64,000 bases of DNA, from positions 1 to 64,000 of the forward strand of contig JAAWAN010000029.1 of assembly GCA_022792175.1 (NCBI GenBank), given 5' to 3'. Position numbers and translations under genes: made by a program. Below the pieces are notes generated by a model. It did no database searches and was not told the DNA's origin. It saw only the letters and a list, made by a program, of their open reading frames with translations. Source of the DNA: Provencibacterium sp. (lineage in GTDB: Bacteria; Bacillota; Clostridia; Oscillospirales; Ruminococcaceae). This document shows, piece after piece, positions 8,015 to 15,870 of the stretch (position 1 is the stretch's first letter; every line of letters starts with the position of its first letter).

Positions 8015-8564
8015 ACGGACCTTTTCCCTGCTCCATGCCTCCGATTCATGCTTTATGGAGGTCAGAAAAATGAAACAGACAAGGCATATGCCGGTTCGCC
8101 GGCTGATATCGGTATGTACGGCAGCCGTTTTAATCACCATCATGGCGGCTGCCGCCTATGCCGCCGATGTGGGCGGTATCCAGCGCACCATTCAGCTCTG
8201 GATTCACGGGGACCAGACGAACGCCACTCTGGAGGTGGAAAACGGAAGCTATCACCTCACCTATACAGACGGCGACGGAAAAACGCGGCAGATAAGCGGA
8301 GGGGGCGTCGTTATCGATGACGACGGGGAGGAGCGCCCACTCACCGAGGAGGATATTATGGACACTCTGGATATGCCAGAGGTCGAGTACCGGGAGGACG
8401 GCAGCGTATGGGTTTACTATCGCAGCCAACAGCTGGAGATTACCGACCGGTTTGAGGACGGGGTCTGCTATGTCCAGCTCAAGGGCAGCGGCGATGTTCT
8501 CTATATGACGGTCGAATACCAGGGCAGATACATCGTAAGCCCGCATGGCTATGAAAAGCTCTGA
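7992..8564 (+). CDS. Putative membrane-anchored anti-sigma factor
   Basis: 190 aa. ATG 7992 follows AGGAGG by 9 nt and overlaps the sigma gene end by 23 bp, indicating translational coupling. A basic cytoplasmic N-terminus (residues 1-35) is followed by one hydrophobic segment (about 36-58, CTAAVLITIMAAAAYA) and an extracellular acidic, Tyr-rich domain with beta-strand character (about 60-190). There is no zinc-binding HxxxCxxC motif, so it is not a ZAS-type anti-sigma. Function is inferred from gene order and topology; no homologous domain is recognised in the outer part. A stable terminator follows immediately. Confidence 0.7.
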   Translation: MTDRQRYKRTFSLLHASDSCFMEVRKMKQTRHMPVRRLISVCTAAVLITIMAAAAYAADVGGIQRTIQLWIHGDQTNATLEVENGSYHLTYTDGDGKTRQISGGGVVIDDDGEERPLTEEDIMDTLDMPEVEYREDGSVWVYYRSQQLEITDRFEDGVCYVQLKGSGDVLYMTVEYQGRYIVSPHGYEKL

Positions 8565-8576
8565 CGGACGGCCATG

Positions 8577-8622
8577 AAAAAAGGGGGGGAAGGCAGGCCC
8601 ACAGGCTTGCCTTCCCCCCTTT
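8577..8622. terminator. Bidirectional terminator between anti-sigma gene and fucU
   Basis: An A-rich left arm with a G7 run and AAGGCA pairs with TGCCTTCCCCCCTTT around a short loop. A tracts on one side and T tracts on the other serve the converging plus- and minus-strand transcripts. Confidence 0.8.
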
Positions 8623-8629
8623 AGCCGGT

Positions 8630-9061
8630 CTATTTCACAACGCCCTTTTTCAGAATCAGGTTGGCATACAGCGCGCTCTCCCCGGTCGCCACCACGGCAA
8701 ACGCCTTTTTGGCGCGCTCATAAAAGGCGAAGCGCTCCACCAGCTCGGTGGCGGGCTTCCCATCCGGATGGGCGGCGAAGATTTCCTCATATTTCTGCCA
8801 GATTTCCGGCTGGTAGTCGTCCCCCGGCGTCAGCTGCATGAGCGCGGCGGGATACTGGGAATAGGCGATATCCAGCGGGAAGAGCTCTAAAATGGCATCG
8901 AGCAGCTCGGGGAGGCCGTGCCCGTCGCAGCGCACCAGCCGCCGGGCGCAGGTGGCGGCGGGAAAATTCCCGTCCGCCAGCACAATTTCATCGCCATGCC
9001 CCATCTCCATGAGAATTTTTAAAAGCTCAGGCGAGAGGATGGCGGGGATATTCCGAAGCAA
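8630..9061 (-). CDS. fucU: L-fucose mutarotase, RbsD/FucU family
   Basis: 143 aa, the usual FucU length. It interconverts the alpha and beta anomers of L-fucose, feeding the isomerase. The start is a TTG at 9061 with GGAGG about 8 nt upstream. Family hallmarks are the N-terminal PAILSPELLKILMEMGHGDEI (the His of GHGD is catalytic in the family), LADGNFPA and the C-terminal tail with Tyr and Asn (ESALYANLILKKG). It is the last gene of the fucA-fucI-fucU operon, 15 bp after fucI, ending at a bidirectional terminator. Confidence 0.92.
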   Translation of the reverse strand: MLRNIPAILSPELLKILMEMGHGDEIVLADGNFPAATCARRLVRCDGHGLPELLDAILELFPLDIAYSQYPAALMQLTPGDDYQPEIWQKYEEIFAAHPDGKPATELVERFAFYERAKKAFAVVATGESALYANLILKKGVVK

Positions 9062-9076
9062 GCCTTTCCCCTCCCT

Positions 9077-10861
9077 TTAGCGATAAAGCGGGCCATAGTG
9101 GCTGCAGGCGCGGTAGTCGGCGCCCTGCAGATCATCGGTGCCGAAGGCCGCCCAGGCGTGCGGCCGGTAGACCCGCTCGGGGGCCACGTTGTGCATCGCC
9201 ACCGGAATGCGCAGCATCGAAGCGAGAGTGATAAGGTCAGCGCCGATATGCCCATAGCAGAAGGCGCCATGGTTCGCGCCCCAGTTGGCCATCACCGAAT
9301 AGACATCGGCAAACGCCCCTTCGCCGGTGAGCTTCGGGACAAACCAGGTAGTCGGCCAGGTGCGGTCGGTGCGCATATCAATCGTGTGGTGGATATCCTC
9401 ATCGAGCAGCGCGGTATAGCCCTCGGCAATCTGCAGCGCCGGACCGACGCCCTCGATAATGTTCATCCGGATAAGGGTGACCGGCATCTCGCTCTGGGTG
9501 CGGAAATGGGAGGAGAAGCCGCCGCCGCGGAAATATTCATAGTTGGCGCGCTCCCAGTCGGTGGCGCCGAGCATCGCCGCAATGTCCTCCTGGGTGACAT
9601 CATACCAGGGCTTCATGCAGCCGCTGCCGTCCGCCGCTTTGGAAACGCCCGTGCCGTCCAGCGCGGCCGCGCCGGAATTGATGAGGTGCATAAAGCCGTT
9701 TGCCGCCATGCCGGTGGGCTTTCTGCCGCAGACGCGCTCGACCGCCTCCGGGCTCCAGTAGGTGCGCACATCGGCAAACACCGCCGCCGAATGGGTCAGA
9801 AGGCTGCCGAGCAGCATGGCCGTCCCGTTGAGGGTATCGTTTTCGGTCGCAAAGGGAATCGGCTGGCGCGCCCCCGTCCAGTCAAAGGAGGAATTGAAGA
9901 TGGCCTCCATAAAGTCGCCGTTCGGCAGCCAGTCGGTCCACATCCGCTGCCCCTGAAAGCCCCCCGCAATGGCGTTTCGCCCGAGCGCTTCCTCATGCCA
10001 GCCCATTTCATCGAGCTTCGGGTTGCCAAGCAGGATATCGCGGCAGACAAGCGTCTGCTTGACAATAAACTCCCAGTCCCTGTCGGCGGGAACGGTCTTC
10101 GATTTGGTGATAACCTCCGGCAGATTTTTGCCCGCGTTGCAGTCAAAGCCCTCTTTGCAGTTTTCCTTGACCCAGCAAAGCGCCCGCTCATATTCTTCGT
10201 GGACATAGATACCGAGGGTGATGCGGCGCAGCACCTCGGTGAGGTCCACCCACTCGGCGCGGATGCCGAGATACTTCTGGAAGAAGGAGGGGTCACAGAA
10301 GGAGCCCATAATTCCCATGGCTACGCCGCCGAGGTTGACATAGGCCTTGTTTCTCATTTCGCCTACCGCAATGGCGCAGCGCGAAAAGCGCAGCAGCTTT
10401 TCCCGCACATCATCCGGAATCGAGTGGTCGGCCGCATCCTGCACATCGTGCCCATAGATCGAGAAAGCGGGCAGGCCCTTTTGGGCATGGGCCGCGAGCA
10501 CCGCCGCCAGATAAACTGCGCCCGGGCGCTCGGTGCCGTTAAAGCCCCAGACGGCCTTCACCGTCATCGGGTCCATATCCATCGTTTCGCTGCCGTAGCA
10601 CCAGCAGGGGGTAACGCTCAGCGTGCCGACGACATTCTGCGTGCCGAAATATTCGGCGCAGCGCGCGGCCTCTGCGCCGCCTCCAATCGTCGAAGGGGCG
10701 ATGACGCACTGCACCGGCGTCCCGTCGGCATAGCGCAGTTCTTTTTCAATCAGCTCTTTGGCGGCGTTCGCCATACCCATCGTCTGCTCCTCGAGTCCCT
10801 CGCGGATGCCGCCCCAGCGCCCATCGATAACCGGACGGATGCCAATCTTCGGATAGTTCAT
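9077..10861 (-). CDS. fucI: L-fucose isomerase
   Basis: 594 aa, close to E. coli FucI (591 aa). It converts L-fucose to L-fuculose (Mn-dependent, cytosolic). The N-terminus [18 protein letters not shown] and the [23 protein letters not shown] and [17 protein letters not shown] segments are strongly FucI-like. The start ATG at 10861-10859 has GGAGA about 8 nt upstream; the frame stays open upstream, but that part belongs to the fucA 3' region. It lies 19 bp downstream of fucA and 15 bp before fucU. The operon contains no fuculokinase (fucK) or fucose permease within this window, so those must be encoded elsewhere. Confidence 0.95.
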   Translation of the reverse strand: MNYPKIGIRPVIDGRWGGIREGLEEQTMGMANAAKELIEKELRYADGTPVQCVIAPSTIGGGAEAARCAEYFGTQNVVGTLSVTPCWCYGSETMDMDPMTVKAVWGFNGTERPGAVYLAAVLAAHAQKGLPAFSIYGHDVQDAADHSIPDDVREKLLRFSRCAIAVGEMRNKAYVNLGGVAMGIMGSFCDPSFFQKYLGIRAEWVDLTEVLRRITLGIYVHEEYERALCWVKENCKEGFDCNAGKNLPEVITKSKTVPADRDWEFIVKQTLVCRDILLGNPKLDEMGWHEEALGRNAIAGGFQGQRMWTDWLPNGDFMEAIFNSSFDWTGARQPIPFATENDTLNGTAMLLGSLLTHSAAVFADVRTYWSPEAVERVCGRKPTGMAANGFMHLINSGAAALDGTGVSKAADGSGCMKPWYDVTQEDIAAMLGATDWERANYEYFRGGGFSSHFRTQSEMPVTLIRMNIIEGVGPALQIAEGYTALLDEDIHHTIDMRTDRTWPTTWFVPKLTGEGAFADVYSVMANWGANHGAFCYGHIGADLITLASMLRIPVAMHNVAPERVYRPHAWAAFGTDDLQGADYRACSHYGPLYR

Positions 10862-10880
10862 GATAAAGTCTCCTCTCCCT

Positions 10881-11585
10881 CTATTTTGATTCTTCGGTCT
10901 TTTCCTCGCTGTATTTCCGATAACCGGGATGCCGCCCGGAAACATGGTAGTAATTTTCGCGCAGGTCTAAAAGCTTGTCAATCTGCGGGCGGGGAATCTC
11001 CTTCGCCCCACCGAGCAGATGGGCCGTCAGGCTGATTTTCGCCCACAGCTCGAGCGTCTCCATCCGGTAGTAGGCGGTGGTTAAATCGCAGCCGACTGTC
11101 AGCGCGCCATGGTTCTGCAGAAGCAGCGCGTCGTGCTCAGGCAGATAAGGACTGATGGCCTCGGGCACCTCATCGGTCGAGGGGGTAGAGTAGGGGGTCA
11201 GCGGCACCGAGCCGAGCGCGATGACCGTTTCAATCATCGAATAGGCATCCATCGGCAGCCCGGCTACCGCATAGCCGGTCGCCGTCGGCGGATGGGCATG
11301 CACCACTGCGCCCACATCCTCGCGCAGCTCATAGCAGCGCAGATGCATTTTGATTTCACTCGAGGGCCGGTAGCTTCCCTGCGCCTGCAGTACCTGCCCT
11401 TTTTCATCAATCAGAATCAGCATCTCCGGCGTGATAAAGCTCTTGCTGACGCCGGTCGGCGTTGCCAGAAACCGGCCCTCTGAAAGCTTTACCGTTACGT
11501 TTCCGTCGTTGGCCGCCACCCAGCCGAGCTGCCACATTTTGTGGCAGACATCGCAAATGGCCGCTCTCGCTTCTGCAATCTCCAA
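10881..11585 (-). CDS. fucA: L-fuculose-1-phosphate aldolase, class II aldolase family
   Basis: 234 aa from a TTG at 11585. It cleaves fuculose-1-phosphate to dihydroxyacetone phosphate and lactaldehyde using zinc. Zinc ligands are the His residues of VVHAHPP and QNHGAL, with SSEIKMHL supplying the catalytic Glu; [10 protein letters not shown] binds phosphate. A GTG at 11609 is in frame, but the mapped promoter would start RNA near 11615, leaving no room for a ribosome-binding site. The TTG has AAGGAG nine nucleotides upstream (11600-11595), so I prefer it. First gene of the fuc operon, transcribed away from the DeoR regulator. Confidence 0.9.
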   Translation of the reverse strand: MEIAEARAAICDVCHKMWQLGWVAANDGNVTVKLSEGRFLATPTGVSKSFITPEMLILIDEKGQVLQAQGSYRPSSEIKMHLRCYELREDVGAVVHAHPPTATGYAVAGLPMDAYSMIETVIALGSVPLTPYSTPSTDEVPEAISPYLPEHDALLLQNHGALTVGCDLTTAYYRMETLELWAKISLTAHLLGGAKEIPRPQIDKLLDLRENYYHVSGRHPGYRKYSEEKTEESK

Positions 11586-11621
11586 GGCTCTCCGCTCCTT
11601 TTCCGTCACTTTCTGATTTTT

Positions 11622-11650
11622 ATTCTATCAAAAAGCGAAGGGAAAGTAAA
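11622..11650 (-). promoter_or_regulatory. fuc operon sigma-A promoter
   Basis: On the minus strand TTTACT (11650-11645) and TAGAAT (11627-11622) are 17 bp apart. The predicted transcript start is near 11615, which argues for the TTG start of fucA. Confidence 0.6.
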
Positions 11651-11653
11651 TCG

Positions 11654-11724
11654 TTTGAAAAGCAGTTGAAAAATGAGCGGAAAAGTGCGATAATAGCTTC
11701 AAAATTCTTCAAAACCTTTCAAAC
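11654..11724. promoter_or_regulatory. Putative DeoR operator repeats in the fuc/deoR intergenic region
   Basis: Two TTGAAAA-type half-sites 12 bp apart (11654-11660, 11666-11672) face three TTCAAA-type half-sites spaced 10 bp (11698-11704, 11708-11714, 11718-11724). The two groups are inverted relative to each other and flank the regulator's -10. Such repeated T/A-rich half-sites are typical of DeoR-family operators. Binding itself is inferred. Confidence 0.5.
11666..11694 (+). promoter_or_regulatory. Promoter of the DeoR regulator gene
   Basis: TTGAAA (11666-11671) and GATAAT (11689-11694) are 17 bp apart. The -35 coincides with one operator half-site, which suggests autorepression. Confidence 0.6.
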
Positions 11725-11741
11725 CGGAGGAGGAAAAGCGG

Positions 11742-12500
11742 ATGTTCGCCGAACAGCGCTGCGAAAAAATCATGAGCTATCTGCGTGCGCACAAGAGCGC
11801 GGCGATTGAGGAGCTCTGCCAGGAAAACTTCTGCAGCCCGGCCACCGTTCGCCGAGACCTCATCGAGCTTGAGCGCATGGGGCTCATCCACCGCCGCCAT
11901 GGCGGGGCGACGCTCGCCGCCGAGCGCAGCAGCGAATATGCCCATACCTTCCGGGATATGGAAAACCGCGAGGGGAAGCTGCAGATTGCCGCACTCGCAG
12001 AGAGCTTTCTCTGCGATGGACTTTCACTCTTTCTCGACCCGAGCAGCACCGTTTTAGCCCTCTGCCCGATTCTCGGAAGATACAAAAACCTGACGGTTGT
12101 TACCAACGGCCTTTTCACCGCTCAGCGCCTGACCCAGGAGGGCTGGGCGGATACCTTCTTTATCGGCGGGCACATCAAGCCCGGCTCCGCTTCCGCCACC
12201 GGCGAGCTGGCAGCCGGCTTTCTGGAGCATTTCAAGGCCGATCTCTGCCTGCTCTCCTGCCGGGGAGCGGATGAAAACGGGGCCTATGAGGCCGATTTGC
12301 AGCAGGCGCTCGTCAAGCAGCAGATGATGGCTTGCTCCCGGCAGACGCTGCTGCTCTGCGACCATCATAAGCTCGGCCGCTCCTATTTTTATAAGCTGGC
12401 CGGCTTTCACCGCTTCGAAGCGCTTTTAACCGACCGCGCCCCCTCCCCCGAGCTGGCGGCCGCCATCGCCGCTGCCGGCAGCGAGGTGCTCTTCCCCTGA
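11742..12500 (+). CDS. DeoR/GlpR family transcriptional regulator of the fuc operon
   Basis: 252 aa. The N-terminal winged helix (residues 1-55; RCEKIMSYLRAHKSAAIEEL, SPATVRRDLIELERMGLIHR, RHGGA) is the DeoR DNA-binding signature. The DeoRC sugar-phosphate sensor domain follows (about 75-235), with LDPSSTVLAL and VTNG as effector-pocket motifs and CDHHKLGR near the end. It is divergent from fucA-fucI-fucU across 156 bp that contain repeated half-sites, so it most likely represses that operon and is relieved by fuculose-1-phosphate. The effector is an inference from the family. GGAGGAGG precedes the ATG. Confidence 0.9.
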   Translation: MFAEQRCEKIMSYLRAHKSAAIEELCQENFCSPATVRRDLIELERMGLIHRRHGGATLAAERSSEYAHTFRDMENREGKLQIAALAESFLCDGLSLFLDPSSTVLALCPILGRYKNLTVVTNGLFTAQRLTQEGWADTFFIGGHIKPGSASATGELAAGFLEHFKADLCLLSCRGADENGAYEADLQQALVKQQMMACSRQTLLLCDHHKLGRSYFYKLAGFHRFEALLTDRAPSPELAAAIAAAGSEVLFP

Positions 12501-12577
12501 AGCGGCGCCCTCCCCTATCTATTCTTCGCCGCAGGCTACCGCGCTTTCTCTCTTCTTCCATACAGGGCGCGCATGAT

Positions 12578-13045
12578 TTACCGTTCGGATTTTATTCTAT
12601 TGTCCGCTTTCCAGATCATTGTGCATTCGGCTTCTCCCGTAGCTTCCTCCAGCTCTTCTGACAGCAGCGAAAAGCCCTCCCGGAAATAAAAGGCGGCGGC
12701 CCGATTATTTTTCCGGTATACATTCAATGTCAGCGTATCATACTGTGATTTTGCATACTCTAAAAGCCGCTTTCCTATCCCGAGCGAACGATGCTTTTTA
12801 TCTACAAAAATCCCGGCGATATAGCCATCGACAATCCCCATAAAGCCCTGTATCTCTCCGGACAGAGAACAGACAAAAACCTCCGCCTGTAAAAGCTGCT
12901 CCCGTACCATCTCAAAATTTGATTCCCAGTACTCTTTGTGAACAAAGGGATGTGCATCCTTATTGCCATCCAGCCATATCTGAATGACCCGTTCGGTATC
13001 TGCCTTCTGAAATTCCCTTAATTTTATTTTATCCTCTCTGTTCAT
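12578..13045 (-). CDS. GNAT family N-acetyltransferase
   Basis: 155 aa. The acetyl-CoA-binding motif A is IAGIFVDKKHRSLGIGKRLLEYAK (read in two parts: GIFVDKKHRS, then GIGKRLLEYA), and motif B is LNVYRKNNRAAAFYFREGF. The N-terminal LREFQKADTERVIQIWLDGN matches the YjaB/PhnO-like branch. The acceptor substrate is unknown. GGGGGG precedes the ATG at 13045. It is convergent with the DeoR gene (77 bp between stops) and has no obvious operon partner. Its composition is more AT-rich than its neighbours, which could mean recent acquisition. Confidence 0.88.
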   Translation of the reverse strand: MNREDKIKLREFQKADTERVIQIWLDGNKDAHPFVHKEYWESNFEMVREQLLQAEVFVCSLSGEIQGFMGIVDGYIAGIFVDKKHRSLGIGKRLLEYAKSQYDTLTLNVYRKNNRAAAFYFREGFSLLSEELEEATGEAECTMIWKADNRIKSER

Positions 13046-13239
13046 GGAACCCCCCTTAAAATGAGACCCGCCTCCCTGCCGGGCGCAGAAAAGCCGACCG
13101 CTGCGGCAGAGTCGCTACGGCGGACGGCACCCTTTCCTATCGGTATAAAAAACGATAAAACAGCTGAAAATAGCGGCAGCCCTGTCTTTAGCGGATAAAG
13201 ACGAAGTCCCCGGACGGGGCTTTTTGCTTTAACCGGCGC

Positions 13240-13950
13240 TTACCAGTCGCTCAGCCGCGCCCGCTTCATCGCTCCGAAAAGCTTTTTGGAAAAACTGTGG
13301 TCGCACCGGTCCATCTCCGCCAGCCACTCCTTGACCTGCTGGCGGTTGGTGTGCTTATCTGCCGGGCAGAGCGAGGAAACGACCGGAAGCTTCGCCGCGC
13401 GCACTGCGCCGATAATCTCCTTCTCCGGCGCATAAATCAGCGGGCGGATCACCGTCAGCTGCTTGCGGGAAAGCCAGGTGACCGGCGAAAAGCAGCCAAG
13501 GCGCCCCTCGCCAAACAGATTCATCACAAAGGTCTCTACCGCATCGTTCCAGTTGTGGCCAAGCGCCAGCTTGTTGGCCTGCAGCTCCCGGCACAGGTCA
13601 TGCAGTGCCCCCCGGCGCATGCGCGCGCAGAGGCTGCAGGGATTCGCTTCCTTCCTCTCTTCAAAAATGACCTGTGCAATCTGTGTTTGCCGCACCAGAT
13701 AAGGAACCCCCAGCTGCCCGCAGAGTGCTGCAACCGGGGAATAATCGCCCGGAACTCCCCCAAAGCAGGGGTCCAGCGTAACGGCGCTCAGCCGGTAGGA
13801 GATGCCCAGATAGTCCCGCAGCATTCGCAGCGCACAGAGCAGGGCCAGCGAGTCCTTTCCTCCGGAAACTCCCACGACAATGTGATCCCCGGGCGCAATC
13901 ATGCTATATTCCGCTATCGCCTTGCGCGCATAGCCCGCTATCTTCTGCAC
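13240..13950 (-). CDS. TtcA/TilS-type PP-loop ATP pyrophosphatase
   Basis: 236 aa. The PP-loop SGGKDS (VVGVSGGKDSLALL, about residue 28-40) adenylates an RNA base or carbonyl. NPCSLCARMRRGAL gives a CxxC for an iron-sulfur cluster or zinc, and GHNWNDAVETFVMNLF is the TtcA-type HDD-like motif. TtcA thiolates cytidine-32 of tRNA; Firmicute relatives are often annotated as tRNA 2-thiocytidine synthetase-like. It lacks the C-terminal domain of TilS and does not show the SGGVDS motif of LarE, even though larC lies about 2 kb away. The substrate cannot be fixed. A small hairpin at 13200-13225 may terminate it. Confidence 0.8.
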   Translation of the reverse strand: MQKIAGYARKAIAEYSMIAPGDHIVVGVSGGKDSLALLCALRMLRDYLGISYRLSAVTLDPCFGGVPGDYSPVAALCGQLGVPYLVRQTQIAQVIFEERKEANPCSLCARMRRGALHDLCRELQANKLALGHNWNDAVETFVMNLFGEGRLGCFSPVTWLSRKQLTVIRPLIYAPEKEIIGAVRAAKLPVVSSLCPADKHTNRQQVKEWLAEMDRCDHSFSKKLFGAMKRARLSDW

Positions 13951-14017
13951 CCTTCATCCCTCCATCCGGCGCTCCTCTCTTTCCGGCACGCCAAAAGCCG
14001 GCCAAAGCAGTAGCGCC

Positions 14018-14107
14018 TGCAGCTATGGTATATAAGTTGGCCATGCCCGTAGGGCGGCCGAATAAATCGGCGTATAATAACCGCTCCGCAGCTATTATAC
14101 CATGCCG
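14018..14107. repeat. Intergenic palindromic repeat, diverged single copy
   Basis: This stretch shares the core TTGGCCATGCCCGTAGGGCG, then GGCC, ATAAATC, GTA, AATA, GC, GCAGCT, TT, CCA in order with the two tandem copies at 37141-37320. It lies between the TtcA-like gene and the DUF975 gene and is made of nested inverted repeats. No coding potential. Confidence 0.65.
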
Positions 14108-14152
14108 CCGGCCGGCGGCGCAATAAGCCCCTCCGAAATATGCCGCCATTTA

Positions 14153-14181
14153 TTGAACATTGAGCGCAGGCATGTTATGAT
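14153..14181 (+). promoter_or_regulatory. Promoter of the DUF975-L7/L12 fusion gene
   Basis: TTGAAC (14153-14158) and TATGAT (14176-14181) are 17 bp apart, 38 bp before the start codon. Confidence 0.65.
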
Positions 14182-14218
14182 AAGAAAAGAAACAATCGGT
14201 ATGATAAGGAGTGTATAT

Positions 14219-15505
14219 ATGATTACGGCAAAAGAAGCCCGCGCGGTCGCCCGCCGGATGATTCGGGAAAACAAGCGCCTGCTGCTGGGCAGCTATCTGA
14301 GCTTTTTGGGCCTGTCGCTGGTGGTTGTCCTCGCCCAGCTGCTTTTCTGGCAAAACACCCTGGCAACCGCCTTCTGGGGTTTTGCTTCCCTCTTTCTGCT
14401 GGTTCCGCTGACAATGGGAATCCTGCATATCCACAATATGATTTTCTACCGGCGCTCCTGCTCGGTAGGCAACCTGTTTGATTTTTACCGCAACTATTCG
14501 ATTTCCCTGAAGGTGCTGGGCGTCAGCTATCTCTTCTCGCTGATACTCTCAGCCGTTTTGATGCCGGTGCTGACCATTTCCATTCTTCCGCTGGCCCTCG
14601 GCGCTCCGCTGTTCGGCGGTTCCTCCGCCGCTGTGGCCATAATCGGCCTGATGGGGGTCATGCTGCTGCTTATCGCCATCACCCTGCTGGCCGAGTCATT
14701 TGTAATGGCCAACTATTTTATCGCCCTTCGCAACCGTTCCATCCGTTTTGGCCAGCTGCTCGGCAGCGCGCTGAAAATCGGGGGACGGTGCGCGCTGCGC
14801 TACTTTCTGCTGCAGCTCTCCTTTTTTGGTTGGGGGGCGCTTTGCTGCCTGCCGCTTTTCCTCTCAACGGCGGTGAGCACCTATTTCTTTGATATCGCGG
14901 GAGAGCCCCTGCTGCACCCGGCCCTGCCTTTATCGATTGCCGCCATTCTTCTTTTTTTGCTGGCCATATCGGCGCTGACCGTTTATATCAATGCCGCCTC
15001 CACCGTCTTCTTCAATGTGGCTATTGATGAATATGAGCAGCAGTACCCGGATTTTTTCAACATCCCCGCGCCGCCCGTCTCCTCTGCCCCGCCTGCCGGC
15101 CCCCGCGACAGAGGGCCGGTAGACCGCTATGCCGGGCCCGCACGCTGGGATACGCAGAAAAACGGCCCCTCCATCCCCCTTCCTCCGGAAACGCCCGCCC
15201 CCGAAAAACCCGCTTCCGGGGAGGAAGAGCCTACCCCGCAGGAGGATCCCGCTCCTGAAAAGGTGGAGGCGGAGATCATCGAGCCGCCGCAGGATGGGTT
15301 ATGTGACGTTATCCTCATCTCCCCCGGCGTTGGACGGATGCTCGTTTCGATGATTATCTGCGAGCTGACCGGCATGGAGCACGAGCAGGCGCGCCAGCTG
15401 GTGGAGAGTGCCCCCAAGGCCATCTGCATGAACATCCCGCGCGAGGAGGCCCACGAAATCGCCAAACGCCTGACCGAGGCCGGCGCGCAGGTGGAGCTGC
15501 GCTAA
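14219..15505 (+). CDS. DUF975 membrane protein fused to a ribosomal L7/L12 C-terminal domain
   Basis: 428 aa. ATG 14219 follows AAGGAG by 9 nt; upstream in-frame starts lie in the promoter and repeat. Residues 1-285 form a DUF975-type integral membrane domain with about six hydrophobic segments. A Pro/Glu-rich linker (about 290-355) follows. Residues 362-428 (CDVILISPGVGRMLVSMI, TGMEHEQARQLVESAPKAI, AKRLTEAGAQVELR) align along their length with the L7/L12 C-terminal domain, which in ribosomes recruits translation GTPases. The usual Lys residues of the L7/L12 factor-binding helix are partly replaced. The linker predicts a cytosolic tethered domain. The function is unknown. It stands alone with its own promoter. 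Confidence 0.8.
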   Translation: MITAKEARAVARRMIRENKRLLLGSYLSFLGLSLVVVLAQLLFWQNTLATAFWGFASLFLLVPLTMGILHIHNMIFYRRSCSVGNLFDFYRNYSISLKVLGVSYLFSLILSAVLMPVLTISILPLALGAPLFGGSSAAVAIIGLMGVMLLLIAITLLAESFVMANYFIALRNRSIRFGQLLGSALKIGGRCALRYFLLQLSFFGWGALCCLPLFLSTAVSTYFFDIAGEPLLHPALPLSIAAILLFLLAISALTVYINAASTVFFNVAIDEYEQQYPDFFNIPAPPVSSAPPAGPRDRGPVDRYAGPARWDTQKNGPSIPLPPETPAPEKPASGEEEPTPQEDPAPEKVEAEIIEPPQDGLCDVILISPGVGRMLVSMIICELTGMEHEQARQLVESAPKAICMNIPREEAHEIAKRLTEAGAQVELR

Positions 15506-15870
15506 GGCGCAGCCCTGATTGTGCCATAAAGGCGGCCGGATCCGGTCGACAGGCAGTTCCCAATGAAAAAACAGGGATTTTCTGCGCCGACGATGCCGGG
15601 CTGCCCCTTTTTTAAAGCGCATCTGTTCCCTCAAAACCACTGAGAGCTATGCCGGTTTGAAGGCTTCCGGCCTGTTCTCACCGAGGCTTGCCTCTTTCTG
15701 TCTGAACGGTTTTTCCCATAAACTTTCCCCCGCGCCCGGAAAGCAGGCGCGGGGGATGTCTTTTCTTATCCGACTTTTGTTCTCGCTGAAAATTCCGGCA
15801 ATGGCACAAAAGCCCACGGCAGCCCTGTGGGAAGAGGTACTCTGCTCAAAATCCCAGCATCCACCTTACC
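15506..15870. other. Non-coding spacer between convergent genes
   Basis: 365 bp between the DUF975-fusion gene and larC, which converge. It contains one strong GC-rich hairpin with a T-rich tail (15727-15765) and no open frame with a ribosome-binding site. I see nothing else supportable here. Confidence 0.6.
15727..15765 (+). terminator. Intrinsic terminator downstream of the DUF975-fusion gene
   Basis: CCCCCGCGCC (15727-15736) pairs with GGCGCGGGGG (15746-15755), followed by ATGTCTTTTCTT. It lies 220 bp after the stop codon, so the 3' UTR would be long. Confidence 0.65.

Noticed and set aside
9098-11035. Long open frame opposite fucI
   Set aside because: It is antisense to a strongly conserved FucI, has no ribosome-binding site and gives an Arg/His/Ala-rich translation typical of shadow frames in GC-rich DNA.
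13240-13950. Reading the PP-loop protein as LarE or TilS
   Set aside because: The SGGKDS loop, the CxxC and the GHNWNDAVETFVMNLF motif are TtcA-like; no TilS C-terminal domain is present.
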